Origin: Candidatus Peribacteria bacterium | GTDB lineage: Bacteria > Patescibacteriota > Gracilibacteria > Peribacterales > Peribacteraceae | Assembly (NCBI GenBank): GCA_023038255.1 | Contig: CP082927.1 | Location: forward strand, 1,130,146-1,194,145 | DNA length: 64,000 bases | Reading direction: 5' to 3' | Part shown: in pieces, positions 36,901 through 45,056 of the stretch | Position numbering within the stretch: position 1 is the stretch's first letter | How the letters are laid out: each line of letters starts with the position of its first letter | Notes under the pieces: model-generated | The model's database searches: none | What the model saw: only the letters and a program-made list of their open reading frames with translations | What the model was told of the DNA's origin: nothing | Program-made: the position numbers and the translations under genes

Positions 36901-39900
36901 CAAACAATGCCGATACGAAACTCGAGGTCATTGGCACCATCAGCGGTTCCACCGTCTATGCAGCAAATGCTCTCCGCTCATCCGGAAGTATGACCGCAGA
37001 AGGCGCGATCAGTGGATCAAGTCTCTACGCAGGAACATCGATCAGCGGAGCAGGACTCAGTGATTGTGATACAGGTGCAACCAGTAAGCTGCTGTGGGAT
37101 GCAACCACCGGACGCTTCTCCTGTGGCACAGATCAGACAGGAACAAGCAGTTCCTTCTCCACTGGAAATGTGCTGACGATTGGCAATGCGAAATATGTGA
37201 GCAAGCAGGGTGACACAATGACGGGGGCTCTCGTCATTAATATCCAGGGTGGTTCACTCGGAAGTATGGGCCTGAGAGTGATAAATACCCTCTCCGGTGC
37301 CATCATCCACGCAGAGAAAGAACTCACCTCTTCCGGAACATTAATGGTGAAGCAGACGGGAACAACGCGTGGATCGGGAGCGCTGACAGCAGTAAACACG
37401 ACACGCTACGGAACAGGGTCATACATGGCAGCATCCGGTGCCATTCTTGTCCTGGATAGTACGGCAGGTGGCATCGGCAGCAGCAAGTCTCCGCATATTC
37501 TGTTTGGGTATAAGGGAAACTTTGATATCGCTCTCTGGAGAAGTGCTGCGAATGTGCTCTCAACCAATGGAACATTCTCCGGATCCGTTCTCCGCGCAGA
37601 CAGATTGCTGACATCCTCGGGATCGCTCGCGGTAGAATCTGGTGCATACATTGGGGGCGATGTGCGCTTCGATGCTGCAAGAAATCACGTCATCAGCGTA
37701 CAGGGCACAACAGGGACCACAGGAAAAGGACTGAGCATTGTTGCAGGAGACGCTGCGATATTGGGAGGCGCGCTGGTCCTGCAGGGTGGAACAAACGGAA
37801 CAAACCGCGCTGCTATTACCCTGAACGGCACAGGAGATCTTGGCGGTGATATTAGTGTCATTGCAGGTCATGCAAGCAACACCGCCGAGCAGGGGGGAAA
37901 CCTGACACTGTCCGCCGGAAACGGAGGAAACAATCCGGGATATGTTGTGATTGCAGGTGGAGCAAATTCATTCACGGGAGCAGGAGGATCTGTCTACATC
38001 TACGGAGGAGACGGGGTATCTGCCGGCTCGGGAAACGTAATGCTTGGCATGACCAGTGCAGGTGTTGCTGCAGGAAACGTTGGTATCAGAACACTCAATC
38101 CGGGGACCGCGCTGGAAGTGAATGGTACAATCTCTGGTTCTATTCTCTTTGCAAACTCTGCTCTCCGCTCCTCCGGAAGCATTACGGCAGAAGGAACAAT
38201 CAGCGGAGCAAATCTGTACGTAGGCACATCCATTCAGGGTGCAGGTCTGACGGATTGTGACACTGGTGCAACAAGCAAACTCCTCTGGGATACAACAACA
38301 GGTCGCTTCTCCTGTGGAACAGACCAGACAGGAGGTGGCAGCTCCAGTTTCTCTACAGGAAATGTCCTGACGATCGGCTCTGCAAAATACGTGAGCAAGC
38401 AGGGTGATACGATGACCGGTGCCCTGCAGGTACCGGAAATCAGAGGAAATGATGCAACGGCAATCAATACACGAGGAACCAACCTGGTTGTAGCCGGTGG
38501 TCGCGCGCAGGGTTCTGCAAGCGGCGGAGATATCCTCTTCAAAACCGCACCTACCAATACTGCAAGTGCTGCTGTTGCTGCCAACTTTGTTGCTGCCAAC
38601 ACCGAATACCTTTCCATTGGAGACAACGCCGATCTCTCGTTCGGTGACGAAGATTTCTCCATTGCGGGCTGGGTGTATTTCAATAGTCTGACAGGTGGCG
38701 GATCATTCGGAACGATTGTCGGCAAATACAATACAGGAGCAAACGAACGTGAATATTCCGTGTACCTGCCATCCGGTACCAACAAACTGCGCTTTGTTGT
38801 CACAAACAATGGATCCGTCGCGAACGGCATCCTCGATTCCACCGTCAGCGTCACCACGGGCACATGGTACTTCGTCTATGCTGAACATGATTCCGTAAAC
38901 AATGAGCTTGTGCTTAAAGTAAACGACAACACGGCTGACACCCTTTCCTACAGCCTGGGAGGACGTGATGGTGCATCGACCTTCGCACTGGGAAACATGG
39001 TAGGTCTGTCCAGCGCGCAACTCGATGGACGCTTGGATGAAATAGCTATCTATAACAGAGTGCTTACCCCCACTGAACTTACATACCTTTACAACGGTGG
39101 AGCAGGACGCGTGTACGGAGGAATCGGTATCCCTGCAACAGATGGCTCTGATCTCACCACTTCCCTTATTTCCTGGTGGGATCTGGACGAGACATCTGGC
39201 AGCAGAGCAGACAGCCACGGATCCAACACCCTGACAGACAACAACACCGTTACAAGCGCAGCCGGTAATGTCTCAGCCAGCTCATCCGATCTGAATACAC
39301 TGGTCAGCCGCATGGTTATCACGAGCTCCGGAGCTGTAGGAATCGGCACCATCACCCCGGGTTCCACCCTTGCGGTATCGGGCGCCACTATCATCAACGG
39401 AAAGGGCACCGCAAACACCAGGGCAAAAGCAGGTCTTGCTCTTGAAGTCATTGGTACCATCAGCGGTTCTACGGTCTATGCAGCGAGCGCTCTGCGTTCA
39501 TCTGGATCCATTACCGCAGAAGGAACAATCTCCGGAGCCAGCCTCTACATCGGAGGATCCATGAGAGGGGCAGGCCTTGTCTCCGACTGTGACACCGCAT
39601 CCACAAGCAAACTCCTCTGGGACTCTACAACCGGACGCTTCAGTTGTGGCACAGATTCCTCCAGTAGTTTCTCCACAGGAAACGTCCTCACCCTGGGTGG
39701 CGCCCGCTACGTGGAACTGAAGGGTGACAGCATGACGGGCTCACTCCAGACTCCGAGCGTTAACTTGTCCGGCGTGCTGCTGACCAGTCTCAATGGACAT
39801 AACCAGGTTCTCAACTTGAACAATGCAGGACTGGCGACCTACGGCGTCACGCGCATGAGTGCAGATGGCAACCTCAACAATATCGGATCCATCCAATCCG

Positions 39901-42900
39901 GAGAAATCCATGCGACTACAAATGCCTCCTTTGGCACCGCGGTAACCTATACTGTGGGAAGCGGCCCGCGCGGTTCAGCCATCGGAGATTTTAACGGAGA
40001 CGGAAGAGGAGATGTGGTTGTGACCAATGCCTCCACCACAACCATCTCCGTGCTCCTGAATACAGGCTCGGGCAAGCTTGCGGCAAAAACAGATTATACA
40101 GTCGGAAACTTCCCCTATGTGGTCGTTATTGGAGATTTGAACGGAGACGGCAAGCAGGACCTTGCAACCGCAAACAGCGGAGGAAACACCATGTCTGTGC
40201 TCCTGAATACAGGAAGTGGTAAATTTGCAACACACACAACCTACGCAACCGGCACTGCCCCGCGCGGCCTTGTCATTGCAGATTTCAACAGAGACGGAAA
40301 GCCGGATCTGGTAACAGCAAACTACTCATCTAATACCATTTCCGTCTTTATAAACAAAGGAAACGGAACATTTGCAACAAAGGCGGATTACGCCGCAGGG
40401 TCCGGCCCATTCGGTATGACAACCGGTGACTATAATGGAGACGGACATGCGGACGTCGCAGTTGCAAACAGTAGCACTACCACCATGTCTGTCCTTATGA
40501 ACGACGGAGACGGAACATTTGGAACAAAAGTCGATTACATAACTGGCACCACTCCGCTCAACCCTACAACAGCTGACTTTGATGGCGACGGAAAGGCGGA
40601 CCTTGCAGTTGTGAACAACGGAAGTACAACGGTCTCTGTCTTCATTAACTCCGGCACGGGAAGTTTCAGGCCAAAGGTCGACTACGCCACGGGAGCGGGT
40701 CCAAACACAGTAACATCCGGAGATCTTAATGGAGACGGAAAACCAGATATGGCGGTCAGCAACTTCAGCACAACAACCGTGTCCATTTATATCAATAATG
40801 GAAACGGAACATTCGCCACACAAGTTCCCTATACAGCCGGATCAAACCCTCTCGTAGTTTCGATGGCCGATATGAACGGCGACGGAAAGGCGGATCTTGT
40901 CATGCCACTCTGGAGCAATAGTGCAGTCGCTGTCTTGTTCAATAGAACAAGCACCCTCCTCTACGCGTCTGCAGGAACGGGTGGATACGTGAGCATTGGC
41001 ACCCCGCACATGAAGGCCAAACTCACTGTCAGCAATACGAATAATGGTGTCATGACCGGTGCCTACATCTACTCGTCCGGTGCCGTCCTCGCTCTGGATG
41101 CCCGCACCCTCTCCGGCGCCAAGACCCCGCATCTCCTCTTCGGTTACCGCGGCGCCTTCGACACACGCATCACCCGTACATCCACAGGATCCCTCACCTT
41201 TGCATCCAACACGGGAGTTCTTCTCACTCTGAACACCGAAAGAGCAGATGCCACCGGTAACGTCTTCCAGATCATCTCCGATGCAACCACCTCCTTCGGT
41301 GGACCAGACGAAAACAAAGTCTTCCGCATCCAGGCCAACGGTGCCACCTTCGCAGACGGTGCCTACACCTCAAACGGCGCCGACTACGCCGAGTGGTTCT
41401 ACTCCGGCAACGAGAAACTCAAATCCGGTGAAGTCGTCTGTATCGATATCACCAAGAACAACACTGTGAAGCGTTGTCTCAACGAAGCAGACAGCAATGT
41501 CATGGGTATCGTCTCCACGAACCCCGCCTTCATTGGTAACGGCATCACCGGTGCAGACGGCATCATCCCTCCGGGATATGCCTTAATCGGTCTCATCGGA
41601 CAGGTGCCGACCAAAGTGATTGTCTCCGGTACTGGTTCCATCCGTCCGGGTGACGCTCTCACACCTGCCTCCACTCCAGGCTACGCTCGCAAGGCGATGC
41701 CGGGTGAATCGACAGTCGGTGTCGCGCTCGAAGGTATTGCATCCGGCGAAGGCGTCATCAACGTCCTCATCTCCCGCAGAAACTCTTCCATGACCGTGGA
41801 TGCCGTCGGACAGAAGGTGCTTGATACCATCGCTTCCATGAAGATCGGTGATGAAGTGCAGCTGATGGTTGCATCCAGTCTCGAAAACCTGAATGTCGAT
41901 TCCCAGATCCAGGAAGAAGTGCAGAAGCAGGTCTCCGGCATCAAGTCCTATGATGCAGATATTCTTTCTCTTCAGACAGAGCTGGATGACCTGAAGAACC
42001 AGCTTGCTCTCATCAAGAGTCAGACAGGCTCCACCACCACAGTTATCACCACCACAGGTTCTGCGCTCGCTGCAGATCTCACGGCTGCCACACTCGTCCT
42101 CGAGCAGACACTGGCAACCGGAGGGGATGCCAGAATCGGTGGCGATCTCCACCTGGATGGCACATTGATGGCAAGTAGTCTCTTCGTTCCAAATGGCCTC
42201 TCCATTGATGGAGGTGCAACCATTACAGGCACCCTTGCAGCAACCACCATCCACAGCACATCCGGTGCAACCATCGACGGAACACTGACCGTGAATGGAG
42301 ACATCCGAATCAGCAGCGGATCATTGCTCTTCGATTCCGGTGCAACCCTGAGTCTTTCTGATCTTGTCGTCGAACGCAGTCTCATCATCCTTGGGGATAT
42401 TACGATCGATGGACTCGCACGGTTCTTTGGAAATGTGATCATCCACGGCGAACTCATCCTCAGCAATAAACAGGCAGGCTTCGCCCTCATCCCCAAGAGC
42501 GGTACCTCTGTCACCGTCCTCTTTGGTTCCGGCGGACTCAGTGGCATTCCTGTTGTCACAGCCAGCCCGGACACCCCTGTTCTCTACGGTGTGAAGAACG
42601 CAACTCACAGCGGATTCACCATCAATCTCGCCGGACCTGCTACCGCAGACATCCGCTTCTCCTGGATTGCGATGGTGACGGAAAACGCAATGACACAGAC
42701 AGGCGCAGTCGCCCTCCGCGACACCTCTATGATCTTCCCGATGGGTTCCGACAATATCCCGGTCAGTAGCAGCATGTACTGGAATGCCTGTATCAGAAAC
42801 ATTGCGATCATTGATACGGACGGCAAACCGCACTCCTGCGCCCGCTATCACGAGGACTACACCTGGACCCACCCGGATCTCCTGATTGAATTCCTCTGGA

Positions 42901-43352
42901 ATACAAATATCACTCCTCCGCTCCTTCATCTCCCGGATGGATATACACTGGAAGTGACAGAGGATGCGGAGAGTATCCGCAGTGCATTCACGTTCGGCAC
43001 CAATGAAGCAGAGCCTGTGACACCAGAACCAACCGAGGGAATTATTGAAGAGACTCCCGCAGAACCAATCGAAGAAGAAACTACTCCGGAAGAAGCCGCA
43101 TCTGACACACCTGCTTCAGAAGACATTACTCCTGAGGAACCTGCAACAGAAACCGAGCCGATTGAGACAACTCCTGCTGATACATCTGCATCCGAGACAC
43201 CATCCGAATCGTCACTTGATGAACTGACCATTAATCCTGTGGTGACAGAGCCTGAGCCAGAACCTGCAGCTGAACCTACGACAGAAGTGAGTGCCCCATC
43301 CGACTCATCCACCGGAGCCGCAGCGCAAGCAGAACCCGCAGTTACCGAGTAA
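30957..43352 (+). CDS. Giant modular surface protein with fibre-like modules, two FG-GAP arrays and LamG domain
   Basis: This 4131-residue protein has an N-terminal export signal ending near residue 53 (PKAEAA). A head domain (about 55-180) reads INYQGRITGINGTSVANGKY and ends SVPYAHNANMLDGLDSTKFV, as in phage-fibre-like surface proteins. Ten modules follow, each with a Cys pair (DCD...GRFSCGT) and a YVSKQGDTMTGAL-type motif. Two arrays of seven FG-GAP/VCBS units (about 1305-1650 and 2990-3330), each with a DLNGDGKAD-type calcium loop, fit two seven-bladed propellers. A LamG-like domain lies near 2545-2725. Near 3465-3600 is a GADYAEWFYSGNEKLKSGEV domain like the self-cleaving chaperone end of phage appendages, then a coiled coil, a bactofilin-like beta-stack, a lectin-like segment and an acidic Pro/Glu/Thr tail. 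There is no clear wall anchor. Adhesion or host attachment is inferred. Confidence 0.85.
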   Translation: MMHSFLRHRQRMCIRLKRSIAAVTLMTMLTQMSGLTQLSAFSSALAIPKAEAATGIFPAINYQGRITGINGTSVANGKYNVRFKIYTAAIGGSPVWSETWDTTTQQVTMTGGLFSVPLGTHVTMTGSVNFNTDNIYLQIEFDDDNNNTYTEIFTPRRRFGSVPYAHNANMLDGLDSTKFVRKDQPETLSGTLTIKPNVSSVLALKAIGTLSGTAIHADQDLSASGNIIAEGTISGSSLYAGTSIRGGGLTDCDAASSRLLWDATTGRFSCGTISPSFSTGNVLTIGNAKYVSKQGDTMTGALVINIQSGSLGSMGLRVINTLSGAIIHAEKELTSSGTLMVKQTGTVRGSGALTVVNTTTTGTGAYMAANDAVLALNSTANTVAASKHILFGYKGTFDTTLWRSAANVLSTNGTFSGASLYADNTIRGAGLADCDDGVASKLLWDATSGRFSCGTDQSGSSGLSQAAGDARYVKKSGDTMTGVLVIQNGNTHTPTGTALLNVRGTISGTTLYANSALRSSGSITAEGAISGSSLYAGTSIRGAGLSDCDTASSALQWDATTGRFSCGTITGSSFSTGNVLTIGNAKYVSKQGDTMTGALVINVQGGTLGTIGLKVLNTLSGAIIHAEKELTSSGTLMVKQTGTTRGSGALTAVNTTRYGTGAYITSSGSVLVLNTASTTSRHILFGYAGNFDTALWRSGAATLSTNGTFSGVTLYANSAIRSSGSIVAEGAISGSSLYAGTSIRGAGLTDCDTSATSKLLWDATTGRFSCGTDQAGGSFSTGNVLTIGNAKYVSKQGDTMTGALVINMQGGTMNTVGLNVMNTISGAIIHAEKSLTSSGTLAVEGAATVGGMLHVLQSNGEIRLDTGGAGNTSTLSFYDGSQRATISNNQATFTFAISTQNTLLINSSDYIAMSAPNYVNINNIATFTTAGLGLGTATPDTPLEVIGTISGSTVYAANALRSSGSITAEGAISGSSLYAGTSIRGAGLSDCDTSATSKLLWDATTGRFSCGTDAAGGGFSTGNVLTIGNAKYVSKQGDTMTGALVINMQGGSLGSIGLRVLNTLSGAIIHAEKELTSSGTLMVKQTGTTRGSGALTAVNTTRYGTGAYITASGSVLVLNTASTTSRHILFGYAGNFDTALWRSGAATLSTNGTFSGVTLYANSAIRSSGSVVAEGAISGSSLYAGTSISGAGLSDCDTSATSKLLWDATTGRFSCGTDSSGSFSTGNVLTLGNARYVELKGDSMTGSLQTPSINLSGVLLTNLNGFNEALNLNNAGLATYGVTRLQANGNLTNIGSVQSGEIHATMGGTFAAKVDYTVGNSPFSVAMGDLNGDGVQDLVASNYSNNSVSVLLNNGNGTFATKADYATGSSPYFVTVGDLNGDGKLDIVTPNNGTTTISVLLNNGNGTFGAKVDYTTGSSPKAVAIGDLNGDGKADLAVANSSSALSIFMNKGNGTFAAKVDYTTGSTPFSVAIGDLNGDGRLDVVTANNGTTTVSAFLNKGDGTFAIKADYTVGGSPYSVAIGDLNGDGKADLATANGGTSASVLINNGNGTFATKVDYTTGSLPYSIAIGDINGDGKADLGVANYTSNTISTLQNRGNGTFATKVDYAAGANPASIAIGDLNGDGKADLATANGGTTTVSVFLNNTKTILYASSGTGGTVGIGTSTPGAKLAVSGSVLIGNNITNRATKTNVGLEVIGTISGAIVTANTLRSSGSIVAEGTISGANLYIGTSIRGAGLVNDCDTASTSKLLWDSTTGRFSCGTDTAGGGFSTGNVITIGNANYVKKAGDTMTGTLVIDIKNGTLGSLGLRVLNTLSGAIIHAEKELTSSGTLMVKQTGTTRGSGALTAVNTTRYGTGSYMAASGAILVLDSTAGGAGNSKSPHILFGYKGTFDVSLARTAANTLSLTGSFLPGSTNRYDLGSSTMRWRDLYLSGSSLHIGTNGNEATVGYNTAGSYFTVGTSSQTNAFTILNSNGFVGIGTNNADTKLEVIGTISGSTVYAANALRSSGSMTAEGAISGSSLYAGTSISGAGLSDCDTGATSKLLWDATTGRFSCGTDQTGTSSSFSTGNVLTIGNAKYVSKQGDTMTGALVINIQGGSLGSMGLRVINTLSGAIIHAEKELTSSGTLMVKQTGTTRGSGALTAVNTTRYGTGSYMAASGAILVLDSTAGGIGSSKSPHILFGYKGNFDIALWRSAANVLSTNGTFSGSVLRADRLLTSSGSLAVESGAYIGGDVRFDAARNHVISVQGTTGTTGKGLSIVAGDAAILGGALVLQGGTNGTNRAAITLNGTGDLGGDISVIAGHASNTAEQGGNLTLSAGNGGNNPGYVVIAGGANSFTGAGGSVYIYGGDGVSAGSGNVMLGMTSAGVAAGNVGIRTLNPGTALEVNGTISGSILFANSALRSSGSITAEGTISGANLYVGTSIQGAGLTDCDTGATSKLLWDTTTGRFSCGTDQTGGGSSSFSTGNVLTIGSAKYVSKQGDTMTGALQVPEIRGNDATAINTRGTNLVVAGGRAQGSASGGDILFKTAPTNTASAAVAANFVAANTEYLSIGDNADLSFGDEDFSIAGWVYFNSLTGGGSFGTIVGKYNTGANEREYSVYLPSGTNKLRFVVTNNGSVANGILDSTVSVTTGTWYFVYAEHDSVNNELVLKVNDNTADTLSYSLGGRDGASTFALGNMVGLSSAQLDGRLDEIAIYNRVLTPTELTYLYNGGAGRVYGGIGIPATDGSDLTTSLISWWDLDETSGSRADSHGSNTLTDNNTVTSAAGNVSASSSDLNTLVSRMVITSSGAVGIGTITPGSTLAVSGATIINGKGTANTRAKAGLALEVIGTISGSTVYAASALRSSGSITAEGTISGASLYIGGSMRGAGLVSDCDTASTSKLLWDSTTGRFSCGTDSSSSFSTGNVLTLGGARYVELKGDSMTGSLQTPSVNLSGVLLTSLNGHNQVLNLNNAGLATYGVTRMSADGNLNNIGSIQSGEIHATTNASFGTAVTYTVGSGPRGSAIGDFNGDGRGDVVVTNASTTTISVLLNTGSGKLAAKTDYTVGNFPYVVVIGDLNGDGKQDLATANSGGNTMSVLLNTGSGKFATHTTYATGTAPRGLVIADFNRDGKPDLVTANYSSNTISVFINKGNGTFATKADYAAGSGPFGMTTGDYNGDGHADVAVANSSTTTMSVLMNDGDGTFGTKVDYITGTTPLNPTTADFDGDGKADLAVVNNGSTTVSVFINSGTGSFRPKVDYATGAGPNTVTSGDLNGDGKPDMAVSNFSTTTVSIYINNGNGTFATQVPYTAGSNPLVVSMADMNGDGKADLVMPLWSNSAVAVLFNRTSTLLYASAGTGGYVSIGTPHMKAKLTVSNTNNGVMTGAYIYSSGAVLALDARTLSGAKTPHLLFGYRGAFDTRITRTSTGSLTFASNTGVLLTLNTERADATGNVFQIISDATTSFGGPDENKVFRIQANGATFADGAYTSNGADYAEWFYSGNEKLKSGEVVCIDITKNNTVKRCLNEADSNVMGIVSTNPAFIGNGITGADGIIPPGYALIGLIGQVPTKVIVSGTGSIRPGDALTPASTPGYARKAMPGESTVGVALEGIASGEGVINVLISRRNSSMTVDAVGQKVLDTIASMKIGDEVQLMVASSLENLNVDSQIQEEVQKQVSGIKSYDADILSLQTELDDLKNQLALIKSQTGSTTTVITTTGSALAADLTAATLVLEQTLATGGDARIGGDLHLDGTLMASSLFVPNGLSIDGGATITGTLAATTIHSTSGATIDGTLTVNGDIRISSGSLLFDSGATLSLSDLVVERSLIILGDITIDGLARFFGNVIIHGELILSNKQAGFALIPKSGTSVTVLFGSGGLSGIPVVTASPDTPVLYGVKNATHSGFTINLAGPATADIRFSWIAMVTENAMTQTGAVALRDTSMIFPMGSDNIPVSSSMYWNACIRNIAIIDTDGKPHSCARYHEDYTWTHPDLLIEFLWNTNITPPLLHLPDGYTLEVTEDAESIRSAFTFGTNEAEPVTPEPTEGIIEETPAEPIEEETTPEEAASDTPASEDITPEEPATETEPIETTPADTSASETPSESSLDELTINPVVTEPEPEPAAEPTTEVSAPSDSSTGAAAQAEPAVTE

Positions 43353-44024
43353 TCAAAAAAATCCGGCAACCAGTTCAAACACAGAAAGGACAAACCCAAT
43401 AATGCCATAGACCCATCCGGAGAGAATCTGGATCGGCAGGAAGCTTTCAAAAAGAATAAGTCCAATCAAGATAAAGGGTCCGATGCGGACGAAATCTTCA
43501 TACCGTCTTTCATACTGATACGGCACAAACATCTGGATGATGTTCGATCCGTCGAGCGGCGCAATCGGGAACAGGTTGAATGCCATCAGCGCGAGATTCA
43601 CAAAAAGTGAACTCTGCAAAATCTGAATCAAGACCGTGTACCCCGCAGAGCCCTCCGGCGCTTGCAGCAAATCAGACGCAGACAATGCATCGCCACCGGT
43701 CACAATAGTCAGAATCGTAAATGCAACGATAGCGAGAATAAGATTGCTGAACGGTCCGGCTACAGCCACCAAAGACAAATCACGCTTCGGATGACGGAAA
43801 TACCGACCATCAACCGGCACCGGCTTCGCCCATCCGAATCCAATCAGAAGAAACATAATCGCCCCCATCGGATCGAGATGCGCGATAGGATTCAGAGTAA
43901 GCCGCCCATTTTGCTCCGGCGTCGGGTCCCCGAGCTTATGCGCAGTGTACGCATGTGCCCATTCATGAATGGAGAGCGCAATAAGAATGCTGATGATGTA
44001 CGCGGGATTCAGAAAGGGGCTCAT
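43353..44024 (-). CDS. Site-2-protease-like M50 membrane metalloprotease
   Basis: The 223-residue protein is a compact S2P: SIHEWAHAYTAHKLGDPTP carries HExxH in the first helix, NPIAHLDPMGAIMFL and WAKPVPVDGRYF follow, and NLFPIAPLDGSNIIQ holds the third zinc ligand Asp. Six helices are likely and there is no PDZ domain, as in the short rhomboid-adjacent M50 group. It may cleave membrane-bound regulators; the membrane-anchored HTH protein at 30247 is one conceivable substrate, but nothing in the sequence proves it. TATACT lies 6 bases before the ATG. Its stop touches the giant gene stop. Confidence 0.9.
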   Translation of the reverse strand: MSPFLNPAYIISILIALSIHEWAHAYTAHKLGDPTPEQNGRLTLNPIAHLDPMGAIMFLLIGFGWAKPVPVDGRYFRHPKRDLSLVAVAGPFSNLILAIVAFTILTIVTGGDALSASDLLQAPEGSAGYTVLIQILQSSLFVNLALMAFNLFPIAPLDGSNIIQMFVPYQYERRYEDFVRIGPFILIGLILFESFLPIQILSGWVYGIIGFVLSVFELVAGFF

Positions 44025-44030
44025 GAGAGG

Positions 44031-44036
44031 AGTATA
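44031..44036 (-). promoter_or_regulatory. -10 box TATACT, leaderless position (M50 protease)
   Basis: TATACT on the minus strand ends exactly 6 bases before the ATG at 44024. Confidence 0.55.
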
Positions 44037-44371
44037 GCGAAAGGATTCCGAGGATTAATTAAAAAACACATTCCTTATTGAAATCGCCTCACCCCATTTT
44101 GTAGAACATTGAAATATGCGATACCAATGAAGAGTGCGACGTCTTGAGTTGTTTATCATAAGGCGATTTCCGCCTCGTCTCGGCGGAAAGGATGTGGAGA
44201 TCGTGAAGAGGAGAAGGGAAAACGCCACACGGTTTCTCTTCTCCTCTTCACAGAAAGAAAGACCTGCTCGCAAAGCAGCTACACAAAAACCAATAGCTGC
44301 ATCCACGGAGGAGTACGCTGGGGGCGACACTAAAAAGAGCCCAAAACTAACTGAATCATCAAAATAATGAG
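44037..44371. other. Gap without a convincing gene, hairpin present
   Basis: This stretch holds a perfect 8-bp hairpin, TTTCCGCC-TCGTCTC-GGCGGAAA (44167-44189). A 77-codon GTG-started frame (44134-44367) with a lysine/serine-rich tail runs through it but has no family resemblance or start signal. A long minus-strand frame (44055-44486) overlaps rpmB and is not credible. Confidence 0.5.
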
Positions 44372-44400
44372 TTGACGGCACTCTTGAACCTAGGTACCTT
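44372..44400 (+). promoter_or_regulatory. Promoter of rpmB
   Basis: TTGACG (44372-44377) and TACCTT (44395-44400) are 17 bases apart; the ATG at 44411 is 10 bases after the -10 box, so the leader is only a few bases. Confidence 0.55.
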
Positions 44401-44410
44401 ATCGCAACCC

Positions 44411-44620
44411 ATGGCTCGCGCATGTACCAAAACCGGCAAAAAGACCTCCTTCGGTAACACCCGAAGCCACTCGCTGCGTTCCACACGCCGCAACTGGAAG
44501 GTCAACATGATCAAAAAGCGTATTTTTGACCCGGCAACAGGCGAATACAAAACCATGAAAGTTGCAGCTTCTTACCTGCGCACCCTTGCAAAGCGTATGC
44601 AGCAGGGCAAACCGGTCTAA
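44411..44620 (+). CDS. rpmB: Large ribosomal subunit protein bL28
   Basis: The 69-residue basic protein starts MARACTKTGKKTSFGNTRSH and continues LRSTRRNWKVNMIKKRIFD, the bL28 pattern with N-terminal CxxTGK and a SHS..STRRNWKVN core. It binds 23S rRNA. The ATG at 44411 matches the family start; a longer in-frame reading from 44372 would include the promoter. It is a single-gene unit here, without rpmG next to it. Confidence 0.95.
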   Translation: MARACTKTGKKTSFGNTRSHSLRSTRRNWKVNMIKKRIFDPATGEYKTMKVAASYLRTLAKRMQQGKPV

Positions 44621-44642
44621 TCTGAACGTAAAGGTGTACGAA

Positions 44643-45044
44643 TTACTCAGAGACTGATTTTCTCGTATCTTTAATATCCCCTCGAAGATGTTTTTCTGTC
44701 AGCATCTTCTCTTTTGCTTTACGTGAACGGCGTTGTTTCTGCTTTTTAATCTTAAAAATCGCTTTCGCATGCTTAGACTCCTTCCCTTTCACCTGCTCTT
44801 CTATCTTCAGAATCAGCAGTTTCCAGGCAGAAAGCCGATTCTTACTCTGTTCCCGATGCCGCTGCACCTTTACTTCCGTACCGGTCGGCAGATGTTTTAA
44901 CCAGACTGTACTCGATGTTTTATTCATTTTTTGGCCTCCTTTACCGGTTCCGCGGGTAAACTGCTCCTCAACGTCTTCGGGTTTCAGCCCTACTTCATCA
45001 GCAAGTGTTAAAAGCGGCGGCGATAGCTCAATGGGAAACGGCAT
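44643..45044 (-). CDS. Stand-alone RF-1 domain protein (ArfB/RF-H-like)
   Basis: The 133-residue protein has the peptide-release GGQ motif in EEQFTRGTGKGGQKMNKTSS (about residues 28-47), followed by VWLKHLPTGTEVKVQRHREQ and a strongly basic C-terminal helix rich in Lys/Arg (KKQKQRRSRKAKEK). This is the layout of codon-independent release factors such as ArfB/YaeJ and related C12orf65-type proteins, which free stalled ribosomes by using a basic tail in the empty mRNA channel. No stop-codon recognition domains are present. TAGTCT lies 6 bases before the ATG. Confidence 0.85.
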   Translation of the reverse strand: MPFPIELSPPLLTLADEVGLKPEDVEEQFTRGTGKGGQKMNKTSSTVWLKHLPTGTEVKVQRHREQSKNRLSAWKLLILKIEEQVKGKESKHAKAIFKIKKQKQRRSRKAKEKMLTEKHLRGDIKDTRKSVSE

Positions 45045-45050
45045 AGACCA

Positions 45051-45056
45051 AGACTA
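45051..45056 (-). promoter_or_regulatory. Possible -10 box TAGTCT (RF-1 domain gene)
   Basis: TAGTCT ends 6 bases before the ATG at 45044. It matches the consensus only at TA...T, so support comes mainly from the position. Confidence 0.3.

Noticed and set aside
38234-38863. Long antisense frames (up to 209 codons) across the giant gene
   Set aside because: They repeat with each module, read RFSCGT codons in complement and have no start signals; they follow from the codon bias and repeats of the sense gene.
31700-39700. Regularly spaced repeats that could suggest CRISPR
   Set aside because: Repeats are in-frame protein modules hundreds of bases long, with no short unique spacers and no cas genes.
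44134-44367. 77-codon plus-strand frame before rpmB
   Set aside because: It starts with GTG, runs through a perfect hairpin, lacks a start signal and resembles nothing I know. It is described only as part of the gap.
44055-44486. 143-codon minus-strand frame over the rpmB 5' region
   Set aside because: It overlaps the well-supported rpmB gene and its promoter, has unusual composition and no family resemblance; it is the complement of rpmB codons and gap DNA.
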